A DNA stretch of 64,000 nucleotides from Chloroflexota bacterium (GTDB taxonomy: Bacteria > Chloroflexota > Anaerolineae > Anaerolineales > Anaerolineaceae), in contig JAAZOK010000047.1 of the NCBI GenBank assembly GCA_012797815.1, forward strand, positions 1-64,000, in the 5' to 3' direction. Every line of letters starts with the position of its first letter. Position 1 is the first letter of the stretch. The notes below the pieces were generated by a model. The model was not told where the DNA came from and did not search any database. It saw nothing but the letters and a program-made list of their open reading frames with translations. The position numbers and the translations under genes are program-made. Positions 8,464 to 19,106 of this stretch are shown piece after piece.

Positions 8464-9441
8464 TTACCGTTCATCTCGCTGCCCCAAAAACACCAAGGCA
8501 AAACCCAGGATCGCAATGACTACGATCCCGATGAACACGAATTGATCGCTGTCAGGCGAGTGATCATTACTTTTATCCGTGGCAAACATCGTCTTGGTTG
8601 GTAGAAGCTGGGGGGAAACACTGGCATGATATTCAAAGGTCGTCGACGGCAACGGACCAATGGTGACACTGGGTACCATGGAAGGGGTGGGCACGATTTC
8701 GATCAATAATTTATTCCCGGCATAGATCATGCTATCCGAGGTCAAACCATTAAGCCGCCGAATTTGTTCAATGGTTACCCCATAAGTGGTAGCGATACTC
8801 CATAATGTTTGTCCCTGCAACACCTGATGGATCACTCTACCCTGTTCATCCGCTTCGGCGATCTGGACTGGTGCAATATATTGTGAAACGGATTCCCCGC
8901 TGGCTAACCCGGGATAAGCACCGGATGTGGGTTGGACGGTAAGCCCCGCGTCCCCCCAGAAGGCTGCCACATTAAGGACATAGATCACCGAATCACCGGA
9001 CACTGCCACTCCGGCACCGACATGTTGCCCCACCTGATGAAGCATGGTATGCGTATGGACGGAATCTCCCCAAGCATTGTAAATCAGAGTGTGCAGATCG
9101 GCGTCAAGAGACATCGAAGCCCAATTCTCATTGATATCCAATCCGGGAACCTGTGCATATCCTACCGCAGCAGCGCGCGCGTCCGCATCGGTGCCGCCTT
9201 CTCCCACATGACCACTCTTCATACCCTCCTGGGCAGCCAGATATTCGGCATGCATCTGAGCAGATAGCATTAACAATGGATCTATGACAAGCGCAGGCAA
9301 TCCGTTGGCCGCCCTATAAGCATTTACCGCATCAATCAGATCGTAAGCGCTGGGAACCAGGAATGGTGCCGCGTAGACGGGTTTTACCACGACGCAACTG
9401 CAAAACAATATGATCAATATAATCCGCAGTTGTTTCATCAT
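8464..9441 (-). CDS. surface protein: CAP domain + LysM + C-terminal membrane anchor (paralogue)
   Basis: It has the same architecture as its downstream neighbour: a signal peptide (LRIILIILFCSCVVVKPVYA), a CAP domain with SAYDLIDAVNAYRAANGL, GHVGEGGTDADARAAAVGY, ENWASM and VIYVLNVAAFWG, a LysM repeat (VIHQVLQGQTLWSIATTYGV), a Ser/Thr/Pro linker and a C-terminal helix (FVFIGIVVIAILGFALVFLG) with a charged tail. The two proteins are clearly related but well diverged, so the tandem duplication is old. The exact start (9441 or 9438) is uncertain because two ATGs follow the AAGGATAGG ribosome binding site. It lies 17 bases after surE. Confidence 0.87.
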   Translation of the reverse strand: MMKQLRIILIILFCSCVVVKPVYAAPFLVPSAYDLIDAVNAYRAANGLPALVIDPLLMLSAQMHAEYLAAQEGMKSGHVGEGGTDADARAAAVGYAQVPGLDINENWASMSLDADLHTLIYNAWGDSVHTHTMLHQVGQHVGAGVAVSGDSVIYVLNVAAFWGDAGLTVQPTSGAYPGLASGESVSQYIAPVQIAEADEQGRVIHQVLQGQTLWSIATTYGVTIEQIRRLNGLTSDSMIYAGNKLLIEIVPTPSMVPSVTIGPLPSTTFEYHASVSPQLLPTKTMFATDKSNDHSPDSDQFVFIGIVVIAILGFALVFLGQRDER

Positions 9442-9458
9442 CCTATCCTTTGCTGCGT

Positions 9459-10229
9459 CTATTTAGAGATATCCCAGCTTCGGAAATGATCCAGGCAACC
9501 ATACGCTGTGAGATCCAGCGAGATGGGAGAAACGGACACATATCCCCCATTCAATGCACCAATATCGGTTCCTTCTTCGGGAACCCCCGTAGGAGCTTCC
9601 CCACCGATCCAATAATAGGGGCGACCGCGCGGGTCTTCGCGGCGGATCAATTCGTCACGATAAACGCGCAATCCCTGGCGCGTGATCAAAAATCCCTTCA
9701 GGTCATCAAATGATAAATAGGGAACATTGATGTTCAATAATACATTCCCCGGCATTTTGTTTTCAAGTACTTTTTGCGCCACCAGCCTGGCGACCTGCGC
9801 TGCCGGCTGGTAATCCAACGGTCCACTAAAAAACTCTGGCGCATCCAGGGAAACAGCAATGCTGGGGATATTACTTATTGCTCCTTCCATAGCCGCCGTA
9901 ACTGTGCCCGAGTAGGTGACATCATGCCCAACATTGGCGTTGGGATTGATCCCGGAAACCACAAAATCTACCGTCTCATCCAGCAATCCCAGGATGGGGA
10001 GTGCCACACAATCCGACGGAGCACCATCGCATGCATACGCTTTGGTGTTATCTGCCAGATATACTTCCTTCACACGTAGTGGTCGATTGAGAGTTTTTAC
10101 ATGCCCGGAAGCAGACCAGTTCTTATCTGGCGCGACCACTGTTACTTTTCCTAATTTGCGAATTTCTTGCGTTAGAGCCAACAGCCCTGGAGCTTGCACG
10201 CCATCATCGTTGGTTACAACAAAATGCAT
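9459..10229 (-). CDS. surE: 5'/3'-nucleotidase SurE
   Basis: SurE is a metal-dependent phosphatase acting on nucleoside monophosphates and short polyphosphates. The N-terminal metal site TNDDGVQAPG (residues 6-15), the segment APDKNWSASGH and the second metal motif VSGINPNANVGHDVTYSGTV are all present. The 256-residue length is normal. GGAAAAGG precedes the ATG. The gene diverges from rpsB. Confidence 0.95.
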   Translation of the reverse strand: MHFVVTNDDGVQAPGLLALTQEIRKLGKVTVVAPDKNWSASGHVKTLNRPLRVKEVYLADNTKAYACDGAPSDCVALPILGLLDETVDFVVSGINPNANVGHDVTYSGTVTAAMEGAISNIPSIAVSLDAPEFFSGPLDYQPAAQVARLVAQKVLENKMPGNVLLNINVPYLSFDDLKGFLITRQGLRVYRDELIRREDPRGRPYYWIGGEAPTGVPEEGTDIGALNGGYVSVSPISLDLTAYGCLDHFRSWDISK

Positions 10230-10340
10230 TTCCTTTTCCTCTTCTTTCGCGATGCCTAATTATATAGCCTGTTAGAGAGTCCTGTATCCCCGAAAACTAT
10301 GTTATACTTCTGCCGGCGCCCAAAAGGCGTCAAATACACA

Positions 10341-10415
10341 CGCTCTATACTAGACTTTGCGTGCTGAGAGAAATCAGTTGTCTAAAAAATAGAGCGGAGG
10401 AAAAACGCAAAGGAG
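10341..10415 (+). promoter_or_regulatory. structured rpsB leader with a possible pseudoknot over the ribosome binding site
   Basis: Perfectly complementary segments nest in the 85 bases before rpsB. CGCTCTAT (10341-10348) pairs with ATAGAGCG (10389-10396), TAGAC (10351-10355) with GTCTA (10380-10384), and CTGA (10364-10367) with TCAG (10374-10377). In addition TTTGCGT inside that hairpin (10356-10362) is complementary to ACGCAAA (10405-10411), which touches and partly covers the AAGGAG site (10410-10415) used by rpsB. The arrangement is a pseudoknot that would hide the ribosome binding site, as expected for autogenous control by protein S2. I do not know a described S2 leader of this form in this phylum. 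Confidence 0.55.
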
Positions 10416-10423
10416 TTTATCCA

Positions 10424-11317
10424 ATGAGTGCCAATGTATCAATGAAGAGCCTGTTGGAAAGTGGTGTTCATTTCGGGCACCGCACCAACAAATGGAACCC
10501 TCTGATGAAGCCTTATATCTTCACAGAACGCAACGGGATCCATATTATCGACCTGCAGCAAACCGTTAAATATCTCGACAAAGCCTATGATGTGGTACGT
10601 GATATGGTCGCTGAAGGCGGAACCATCCTGTTCGTAGGAACCAAACGCCAGGCACAGGAAACCATTCAGGAAGAGGCAACCCGCTGCGGTATGCCTTATG
10701 TTACACAACGCTGGTTACCCGGAACCCTGACCAACTGGATGACCATCTACCAGCAAATTCTGGAACTGGAAACACTGGAAAAGAAGCGTGAAACAGGACA
10801 ATTCGACAAGCTGGTTAAAAAAGAGATCCTGATGATCGACCGCCGCATCCAGCGTTTATTAAAGAACCTGAGCGGTATCCGCTATATGAAGACACTACCC
10901 GACATGCTTTTCGTGGTGGATGTCATGCGAGAATATACCGCCGTTCATGAAGCAAATGTAAAAGGCATTCCTGTGCTCTCGCTGGTCGACACCAATTGTG
11001 ATCCCGGTGGTGTGGACTATCTGATCCCAGCCAATGACGACGCCATTCGCGCTATCAAATTACTGGTTGGGAAAATGGCAGACGCTGTACTCGAAGGAAA
11101 AGATATGCGGAAGGATGAAGAAGAGCTGGATGAAGCCGCCGTCCTGGAAGGTGCATCCGATGCCGAATCTGTCCGTCATAAAGTTTCTTTAGAAGAAGAG
11201 ATCTCTGATGAAGAACTGCTTGGCGCTGCCACTCTCGCAAAACTAACCAACAAAGATGACGATTCAGATGAAGACGAAGACCATTTCGATGATGATGAAG
11301 ATGAAGATGAGAATTAG
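10424..11317 (+). CDS. rpsB: 30S ribosomal protein S2 with long acidic tail
   Basis: The N-terminus ([20 protein letters not shown]) and the middle ([61 protein letters not shown]) are canonical S2. The ATG at 10424 has AAGGAG eight bases upstream. At 297 residues it is about 55 longer than usual. The extra C-terminal region is strongly acidic and ends in an almost uninterrupted run of Asp and Glu. It heads rpsB-tsf-pyrH. Confidence 0.97.
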   Translation: MSANVSMKSLLESGVHFGHRTNKWNPLMKPYIFTERNGIHIIDLQQTVKYLDKAYDVVRDMVAEGGTILFVGTKRQAQETIQEEATRCGMPYVTQRWLPGTLTNWMTIYQQILELETLEKKRETGQFDKLVKKEILMIDRRIQRLLKNLSGIRYMKTLPDMLFVVDVMREYTAVHEANVKGIPVLSLVDTNCDPGGVDYLIPANDDAIRAIKLLVGKMADAVLEGKDMRKDEEELDEAAVLEGASDAESVRHKVSLEEEISDEELLGAATLAKLTNKDDDSDEDEDHFDDDEDEDEN

Positions 11318-11342
11318 AAAAGGGATGTAAGGAATAGGAAAA

Positions 11343-12727
<1,385 letters not shown>

Positions 12728-12758
12728 ACAATAATCTATAGCCTTCTAACTTGCATTT

Positions 12759-12786
12759 AAGGGTTCCCGACGGGGACCCTTTTCGT
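12759..12786 (+). terminator. intrinsic terminator after pyrH
   Basis: A 10-bp stem (AAGGGTTCCC with GGGGACCCTT, one G-U pair) with a three-base loop is followed by TTCGTTT. It ends the rpsB-tsf-pyrH operon just before the pheS leader promoter. Confidence 0.8.
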
Positions 12787-12790
12787 TTCC

Positions 12791-12818
12791 TTGACTTTTT
12801 AATCAATTAATAGATAAT
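12791..12818 (+). promoter_or_regulatory. promoter of the pheS T-box leader
   Basis: TTGACT (12791-12796) and GATAAT (12813-12818) are separated by 16 bases. The predicted transcript start near 12825 coincides with the beginning of T-box stem I. Confidence 0.7.
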
Positions 12819-12824
12819 AGGGAG

Positions 12825-13093
12825 AAATCATAAACATGCGATGACGGAGCAAAGTAGATCATCGGAAACCAACAGGGATATCGGGGCATAGATTGAAACC
12901 CCGGTTTGGCAGAAAATGGTCGAAGTTCTCTCCCGAGCAGTCCGGGTGAAAGGATATCGATTAGTCTGGACCGCAGGTGCAGCGATAACGGCACAACCAA
13001 TCGAGTGAGACCGGTTGGTAAAAGAGTGGGCTGGTTTTCAGCCAATCAGGGTGGTACCGCGGATTACCCCGTCCCTTTGGACGGGGTTTTTTT
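12825..13093 (+). promoter_or_regulatory. T-box riboswitch (phenylalanine) controlling pheS-pheT
   Basis: The leader has the T-box hallmark AGGGTGGTACCGCGG (13048-13062), with the TGGTACC bulge that pairs with the acceptor end of uncharged tRNA. It is followed by a terminator of CCCCGTCC and GGACGGGG (13067-13074 with 13079-13086) and seven Ts. In stem I the sequence GAAGTTCTC (12922-12930) offers TTC (12926-12928) as the specifier, a phenylalanine codon that matches the downstream pheS and pheT genes. Uncharged tRNA-Phe would stabilise the antiterminator and let transcription continue. Confidence 0.93.
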
Positions 13094-13114
13094 ATAACTT
13101 AATATGGAGCAATA

Positions 13115-14158
13115 ATGGAAGACAAAAAAGATTTAACCCTTGCGCTTCAAACTATAAAACAGAAAGCATTGACCGCATTAAAAAATGTCAATTCTCCAGA
13201 AACGCTGGATGCCTGGAAGATCACCTTTTTAGGTCGTTCTTCAGAGATCATGCAAGTTTTTAAAGAAATCCCCCATGCAGCGCCGGAAGAACGCCCCAAG
13301 ATCGGGCAGCATGCCAATGTGGTGAAAAGTGAATTGGAATCCCAGTTTGAAAGTACCAAACAACACATTCAACAGGACCTGTTGAGCCACAACCTTGAAC
13401 ACGAGAAACTGGATGTAACCCTTCCGGGTCGCAAACCACAACGCGGTAGATTACATATTGCCACGCAAACTCTGCAGGAGATCTATCGCATTCTGGCAGA
13501 AATGGGGTTCCAGGTTTACCGTTCCCGCGAAGTGGAATCGGATGAATATAATTTCGAACTGCTGAATATTCCCGCGCACCACCCGGCGCGTGATCTGTGG
13601 GATACCTTCTACACTACCAAAGAAGGGGTCATTCTACGCACTCATACCTCTCCCGGGCAAATCCATGCCATGCATGAATTTGCACCCGACCCGGTACGTA
13701 TTTTGCTGCCCGGCATCGTTTATCGCTATGAACAGATGGATGCCAGTCACGAGATCCAGTTCAATCAGGTCGAACTGCTGGCAGTTGGAAATAACATCAC
13801 TTTCAGCCACCTGCGCGGTACGCTGGACGAATTCGTAAAGCGCATGTTCGGCACCGGCGTCGAAACTCGGCTACGCCCTTCATACTTCCCGTTCACCGAA
13901 CCAAGCGCCGAAATGGATATGAAATGCATTGCCTGCCATGGGAAAGGCTGCAATGTCTGCTCCGGTACCGGTTGGCTTGAAATCTTGGGGTGTGGCATGG
14001 TACATCCCACCGTATTGAAAAATGGCGGATATGACCCGGAAAAATTCTCCGGTTTTGCTGCCGGGTTAGGACCCGAACGAATTGCCATGCTGCGTTATGG
14101 CATTGACGACATACGTAATTTCTGGGCAAATGATATACGCTTCTTAAGCCAATTCTAG
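13115..14158 (+). CDS. pheS: phenylalanine-tRNA ligase alpha subunit
   Basis: This is the catalytic subunit of the (alpha-beta)2 class II synthetase. An N-terminal coiled coil (residues 5-90) is followed by motif 2 (RTHTSPGQIHAMHEF) and motif 3 (GFAAGLGPERIAMLRYGIDDIR). A CIACHGKGCNVCSGTGWLEILG segment forms the usual Cys-rich insertion before GMVHPTVL. At 347 residues it is normal. GGAG precedes the ATG. pheT follows after 15 bases. Confidence 0.97.
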   Translation: MEDKKDLTLALQTIKQKALTALKNVNSPETLDAWKITFLGRSSEIMQVFKEIPHAAPEERPKIGQHANVVKSELESQFESTKQHIQQDLLSHNLEHEKLDVTLPGRKPQRGRLHIATQTLQEIYRILAEMGFQVYRSREVESDEYNFELLNIPAHHPARDLWDTFYTTKEGVILRTHTSPGQIHAMHEFAPDPVRILLPGIVYRYEQMDASHEIQFNQVELLAVGNNITFSHLRGTLDEFVKRMFGTGVETRLRPSYFPFTEPSAEMDMKCIACHGKGCNVCSGTGWLEILGCGMVHPTVLKNGGYDPEKFSGFAAGLGPERIAMLRYGIDDIRNFWANDIRFLSQF

Positions 14159-14173
14159 AAAAGGAAAGAAAAA

Positions 14174-16708
14174 ATGAAACTAGTATTATCTTGGTTGAAG
14201 GAATTCGTCGATATTGATTGTTCCCTGGAGGAATTGGCTCGCACCATGACCATGATCGGGCTCGAAGTAGAAGAGATTCAGTTGATCGGGTTGCCCAAAC
14301 CACAGGATGAACGTCTCGAAAATGTGTACGCGGGGCTGGAATGGGAAAAAGACAAAGTAGTGGTCGCCGAAGTCACCGAAGTCATGCCCCACCCCAATGC
14401 CGACCGGCTGGTGTTATGCAAGCTCAATGATGGGAATAGCGAAAGTATTGTTCTGACCGGCGCGCCGAATCTGTATGAGTTTAAAGGCAAGGGTCCCCTT
14501 CCAAATTCCCTCAAAGTCGCCTACGCCCGTGAAGGGACAACTCTATACGATGGTCACCAACCCGGCAGAGTGCTTACCACCCTCAAACGCATGAAGATCC
14601 GCGGAGTCGAATCTTCATCCATGATCTGTTCTGAAAAAGAACTGGGTATTTCGGATGAACATGAAGGGGTGATCATTTTAGACAACGATGCACCGGTGGG
14701 AACACCCCTGGTAGATTATATGGGTGATGCAGTTTTCCAGGTTGCCATCCTGCCCAATATGGTCAGAGATGCATGCATGCTGGGAGCAGCAAGGGAGATT
14801 GCCGCTGCCTTCAATAAATCCCTCCGCCTGCCTTCTCCAAAACTTCGCGGAGAAGGTCCAACCATCGAAGGGGCAGTAAAAATTGAGATCACGGATCCCA
14901 CTTTAAACCCGCGTTTTGTCTTTGGTATGGCGCGCGCTGCCACCGCCCAGCCCAGCCCCTACTGGGTCCAGCGCCGTCTGCGTTTGGCAGGGATGCGCCC
15001 TATCAACAGTACGGTTGACGCTACCAATTATGTGATGCTGGAAGTGGGAGAACCATTGCACGCTTTTGATTATGACATTTTGAAAAAACGCGCCAACGGC
15101 AAATCTCCAACCATTATCACCCGTGCGGCGCAAGAGGGAGAAACCCTGACAACCCTGGATGATGTGGATCGAAAACTGGACGAATTCACCATCCTGGTGA
15201 CCGATACTGCCGGACCGCTGGCACTGGCAGGTGTCATGGGTGGGCTGGAAAGCGAAATCACCGCCAGCACCAGTAACATTCTGCTGGAAGGTGCCAGCTG
15301 GAACTTCATCAATACCCGCCGCACCGTAGCTGCCCAAAAATTACAGAGCGAAGCCGGTTATCGCTTTTCGCGCAATATCCATCCTGCTTTAGCCAAATAC
15401 GCGGTGGAATTATGTTTGAGCCGCATCGCGGAATGGAGTGGGGGATCGATCGCCAGCGGGTTGGTAGATGAATATCCACTACCCTATATCGATCCGATTT
15501 TGGAGATTACACCGGCAGATGTAGAGCATTCCATTGGTATTTCATTATCTCCTCAAGAGATCGCCGATCTCCTAACCCGATTGGATTTCACTTGCACGGT
15601 GAAAGGCAAAGGGATCACCGTCAAATCCCCGGATCACCGCACCGATATCGGGGAAGGGGTAATCGGAAAAGCAGACCTGATGGAAGAAATTGCACGTCTT
15701 TATGGATACGACCGCATTCCATCCAACCGTATGGAAGATCTTCTTCCTCCCCAGCGCACCAATTCCGTTGATGACTTTGACCGCAAGGTGAAGAACACCC
15801 TCACCGGTATGGGACTGCAGGAGATCATCAATTATCGCTTAACCTCTCCAGAAGAAGAACAACGCATTCTGCCCGACCCGAACGGGGAAGATGAAAAAAC
15901 CTACGTTCAGATCTTAAACCCTATCTCGCAGGACAAACGAGTGATGCGCTCAGAATTGACCCCACAAATGCTGGTCATTCTGGAACATAATATTCGCCAC
16001 AGTGATCGACTGGGACTATTCGAGATTGGACCGGTTTTCATATCCCTGGGTGAGAAGCAGCTCCCTAAAGAAGAATATCACCTGTGCATCGGGCTCAGTG
16101 GGTTGGAGCAAAACAAAGCCTGGGATCGCAAAGCACCCAACGCCGTCGATTTTTATGATATGAAAGGGTATGTGGAGATGTTCCTAGAAACCCTGCATAT
16201 CGAAAACATCAAGTTTTCTCCACATGAAAATCCGATCTTTCATCCAGGCAAATGTGCTGCTGTTTATTGCAACGAAGTTAAGATCGGGGTCTTCGGAGAA
16301 ATCCACCCCAAGACATTGGAAAAATTCGATTTCCTGGAAAACCAGGTCTACATTGCCGATTTTGATCTGGATGCTCTTTTCAAGAATCTGCCTGATTCAT
16401 TCCACAGCCGGCCGGTTTCCACTTTTCCTCCAGTGCTGGAAGACCTGGCAATCATTGTCCCGGACGAGATGCCTTCCAAACAGGTGGAGGATGTCATTCG
16501 TTCCGCCGGTGGAAGTTTGCTGACCAATGTGACCCTGTTCGATGTGTTCAAAGGGGAACAGATCGGGAGCGGAAAGAAGAGCCTGGCATACAACTTGACC
16601 TTTCAGGCATTTGACCGCACGCTCACCGATAAGAATGTAGAAAAAGCACGTGAGAAGATCATCAAAGCGCTGGAAAGCCAGCTGCAGGCATTGGTTCGAA
16701 GAAAATAA
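14174..16708 (+). CDS. pheT: phenylalanine-tRNA ligase beta subunit
   Basis: The 844-residue protein has the full domain order: the EMAP/tRNA-binding domain (about residues 45-175, VVAEVTEVMPHPNADRLVLCKL), the B3/B4 editing domain (about 230-420), the B5 domain (about 430-505), a catalytic-like core and the C-terminal anticodon-binding ferredoxin-like domain (about 750-844, SRPVSTFPPVLEDLAIIVPD). GGAAAG precedes the ATG. It is expressed with pheS under the T-box. Confidence 0.97.
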   Translation: MKLVLSWLKEFVDIDCSLEELARTMTMIGLEVEEIQLIGLPKPQDERLENVYAGLEWEKDKVVVAEVTEVMPHPNADRLVLCKLNDGNSESIVLTGAPNLYEFKGKGPLPNSLKVAYAREGTTLYDGHQPGRVLTTLKRMKIRGVESSSMICSEKELGISDEHEGVIILDNDAPVGTPLVDYMGDAVFQVAILPNMVRDACMLGAAREIAAAFNKSLRLPSPKLRGEGPTIEGAVKIEITDPTLNPRFVFGMARAATAQPSPYWVQRRLRLAGMRPINSTVDATNYVMLEVGEPLHAFDYDILKKRANGKSPTIITRAAQEGETLTTLDDVDRKLDEFTILVTDTAGPLALAGVMGGLESEITASTSNILLEGASWNFINTRRTVAAQKLQSEAGYRFSRNIHPALAKYAVELCLSRIAEWSGGSIASGLVDEYPLPYIDPILEITPADVEHSIGISLSPQEIADLLTRLDFTCTVKGKGITVKSPDHRTDIGEGVIGKADLMEEIARLYGYDRIPSNRMEDLLPPQRTNSVDDFDRKVKNTLTGMGLQEIINYRLTSPEEEQRILPDPNGEDEKTYVQILNPISQDKRVMRSELTPQMLVILEHNIRHSDRLGLFEIGPVFISLGEKQLPKEEYHLCIGLSGLEQNKAWDRKAPNAVDFYDMKGYVEMFLETLHIENIKFSPHENPIFHPGKCAAVYCNEVKIGVFGEIHPKTLEKFDFLENQVYIADFDLDALFKNLPDSFHSRPVSTFPPVLEDLAIIVPDEMPSKQVEDVIRSAGGSLLTNVTLFDVFKGEQIGSGKKSLAYNLTFQAFDRTLTDKNVEKAREKIIKALESQLQALVRRK

Positions 16709-16728
16709 CCTGTACAAATTGAAAAGAA

Positions 16729-16760
16729 AAAGAGCTCGCAATTGCTGCGAGCTCTTTTCT
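16729..16760. terminator. bidirectional terminator between pheT and the aldo/keto reductase
   Basis: A long stem of AAAAGAGCTCGCA and TGCGAGCTCTTTT around an ATTGC loop ends in T runs on both strands, serving pheT and the convergent reductase gene. Confidence 0.88.
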
Positions 16761-16774
16761 TAACGCCTTCCTGG

Positions 16775-17734
16775 CTATTCGGGGATCCCATTAAAGATCA
16801 TATCGATCTTGTCCAAAATATTCTCATCCAGTTTTTCGACCAGGGCAGCCGCATCCAGATTGTCATCCAGTTGCTCCGTTTTGCTGGCACCGGTGATGAC
16901 CGAACTGACTTCTTTGCGGCGCAATACCCAGGCAATTGCCAGCTGAGCGGTCGTAACATCCAGAGCTTCCGCAATCTTCATGAATTCACGCACTTTAGCA
17001 ATATTCTCAGCAGTGATTTGATCACGCAACCAGCCCATATTATCCATGGAGGCACGACTCCCCTTTGGCAAACCGTTATTATATTTGCCGGTCAGGATAC
17101 CATTTTTCAACGGGCTGAAAGTGGTCAGCCCTAATCCATACTGGCGCGTCAGGGGTTCGAGATTTTCCTCAACATTGGTCCGTTTCAGCAAATTATATTG
17201 GGGCTGCTCCATGGATGGACCGACCAAACCCGTGCGGGCAGCATATTCAATGGCTTGCGTAATATGAACCGCCTTCCACTCCGAGGTTCCCCAATACAGG
17301 ATCTTTCCACTCCGTACCAACATATCCATGGTCTGAACTACTTCTTCGATGGTGGTATCGGGATCATAGCGGTGGCAGAAATACAGGTCCACATAATCCA
17401 ACTGTAACCGTTTCAGGGTTGCATCGATGGATTCGGTAATATGTTTGCGCGACAAGCCCTTGCCATTCACTCCCTCGAAGGTGGGCCAGAAGACCTTGCT
17501 GGAAATGATCAGGGTCTCACGGGGTAAATTCTTGATCGCTTTTCCCAGTACCGTTTCGGCTTTTCCGCCGGCATAGACATCGGCACAGTCAAAGAAGTTG
17601 ACACCTTTTTCGTATGCGGCTTGAACCATTTCAATGGCAATTTGCTCCTGAATTTGATCACCAAAAGTGATCCATGATCCAAGGGATATTTCGCTGACCT
17701 TTATGCCAGCTTTGCCCAATCTTCTGTAATGCAT
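16775..17734 (-). CDS. aldo/keto reductase (potassium-channel beta-subunit-like)
   Basis: This is an NADPH-dependent oxidoreductase of the (beta/alpha)8 AKR family. The opening MHYRRLGKAGIKVSEISLGSWITFG, the catalytic-Tyr segment NFFDCADVYAGGKAETVLGKA, the catalytic His in DLYFCHRYDP, and LYWGTSEW put it near the AKR6/YghZ-type group. At 319 residues it is full length. The ATG follows the kamA stop by a single base with AAGGAG inside kamA, so the two are coupled. Whether it acts on a product of the aminomutase is not known. Confidence 0.9.
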   Translation of the reverse strand: MHYRRLGKAGIKVSEISLGSWITFGDQIQEQIAIEMVQAAYEKGVNFFDCADVYAGGKAETVLGKAIKNLPRETLIISSKVFWPTFEGVNGKGLSRKHITESIDATLKRLQLDYVDLYFCHRYDPDTTIEEVVQTMDMLVRSGKILYWGTSEWKAVHITQAIEYAARTGLVGPSMEQPQYNLLKRTNVEENLEPLTRQYGLGLTTFSPLKNGILTGKYNNGLPKGSRASMDNMGWLRDQITAENIAKVREFMKIAEALDVTTAQLAIAWVLRRKEVSSVITGASKTEQLDDNLDAAALVEKLDENILDKIDMIFNGIPE

Positions 17735-17735
17735 T

Positions 17736-19088
17736 TTATTCTCCTTCTTTTGTTTCATCTTCAGTGTCGCCAATGCCGAGGGGCTTCCACTTATTTGTAT
17801 TCTCACGCAGACGGTGCTGTGTTCCTCCGCGGAAATGCACATGGTCAAACCCTTCCGGCTTGATCGCCATGTGTTCTCCTTCCAGTAACCCCAGCACGCC
17901 GCTCTGTCCGGGTTCAATCGTTCTTTCTTTACAAAAACTGCACCGGCTGGCGTCATGTGGTTCATACTGGATCGGTTCCTCATATGTGGTAATGAACCCC
18001 TCATAATTTCGCAGAACCACTTTATGGTCCGAGGCGCTGATCATATAATTAGGCATCACAGGGATCTTCCCCCCCCCACCGGGAGCATCTACCACATAGG
18101 TGGGTACTGCAAAACCGGAAGTGTGTCCACGCAATCCTTCGATGATCTCGATCCCTTTCGCAACCGGGGTGCGGAAGTGTCCCGCTCCTTCCACCAGGTC
18201 ACATTGATACAAATAATAAGGACGTACACGAATGCGTACCAAAGATTGGACCAGGCTGCGCTGGATATTCACACAATCGTTAATCCCACGCAACAACACC
18301 GATTGGTTTCCCAGCGGTATTCCCGCATCGTTCAATTTATCGCATGCTTCGGCAAGCTCTGCCGAGATCTCATTGGGGTGATTGACGTGAATATTCATCC
18401 ACAAAGGATGGAATTGGCGCAACATACTGGTCAGTTCCTCTGTGACGCGCATGGGCATAAAAACCGGCACGCGGGAACCGATGCGAATAACCTCAATATG
18501 GGGAATTTCGCGCAACCGGGTTAGCAATTCTTCGAGCAATTTAGGTGCCAATACCAGCGGATCCCCCCCCGAAAGCAGCACATCCCGCACCTGGGGGGTT
18601 GCTTTCAGGTAAGCGATTTGCTGTTCGAATTCCTCGCGTGAAAAAGTAGCACTTGGGTTACCCACGATCCTGCCACGGGTACAGTAACGACAATACGAAG
18701 CACATTGCGTGGTAACCAGCATTAAGACTCGGTCGGGATAGCGATGCACCAAACCCGGCACCGGAGAATGCATATCTTCTGCCAGGCTATCTTCCATCAT
18801 CCCTGTGAATGGAACGATCTCCGCCGCAGTGGGCACAACCTGCCTGCGCACCGGGTCATTCGGGTCTTCCGGGTTGATAAGAGAAGCATAGTAGGGAGTG
18901 ATATCAACACGAAATAAATGATCCGATTGCAAAGCCTGTTTTTCGCTTTCGGTCAAAGGAAAAACCTTTTCGAAATCTTCGACTGTATTCAACCGATGGC
19001 TTAGTTGCCAGCGCCAATCATTCCATTTTTCATCCGGGATATCCTGATAAACCTTCGCTCTTTTCGAGGGTAAAGCGAGATCTTTCAT
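17736..19088 (-). CDS. kamA: lysine 2,3-aminomutase (radical SAM, PLP)
   Basis: The enzyme interconverts L-lysine and beta-lysine. The radical-SAM cluster motif is CASYCRYCTRGR (C-x3-C-x2-C, near residue 125), followed by LLSGGDPLVL. The PLP-binding lysine lies in VDAPGGGGKIPVMP. The C-terminal Cys pair (SRCSFCKER) matches the zinc site of the clostridial enzyme. I choose ATG 19088 because AAGGAG lies nine bases upstream; the ATG at 19106 overlaps that site. beta-Lysine can serve lysine fermentation or osmolyte synthesis; no other fermentation genes are nearby. Confidence 0.92.
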   Translation of the reverse strand: MKDLALPSKRAKVYQDIPDEKWNDWRWQLSHRLNTVEDFEKVFPLTESEKQALQSDHLFRVDITPYYASLINPEDPNDPVRRQVVPTAAEIVPFTGMMEDSLAEDMHSPVPGLVHRYPDRVLMLVTTQCASYCRYCTRGRIVGNPSATFSREEFEQQIAYLKATPQVRDVLLSGGDPLVLAPKLLEELLTRLREIPHIEVIRIGSRVPVFMPMRVTEELTSMLRQFHPLWMNIHVNHPNEISAELAEACDKLNDAGIPLGNQSVLLRGINDCVNIQRSLVQSLVRIRVRPYYLYQCDLVEGAGHFRTPVAKGIEIIEGLRGHTSGFAVPTYVVDAPGGGGKIPVMPNYMISASDHKVVLRNYEGFITTYEEPIQYEPHDASRCSFCKERTIEPGQSGVLGLLEGEHMAIKPEGFDHVHFRGGTQHRLRENTNKWKPLGIGDTEDETKEGE

Positions 19089-19106
19089 TGGGTAAAGCTC
19101 CTTCAT

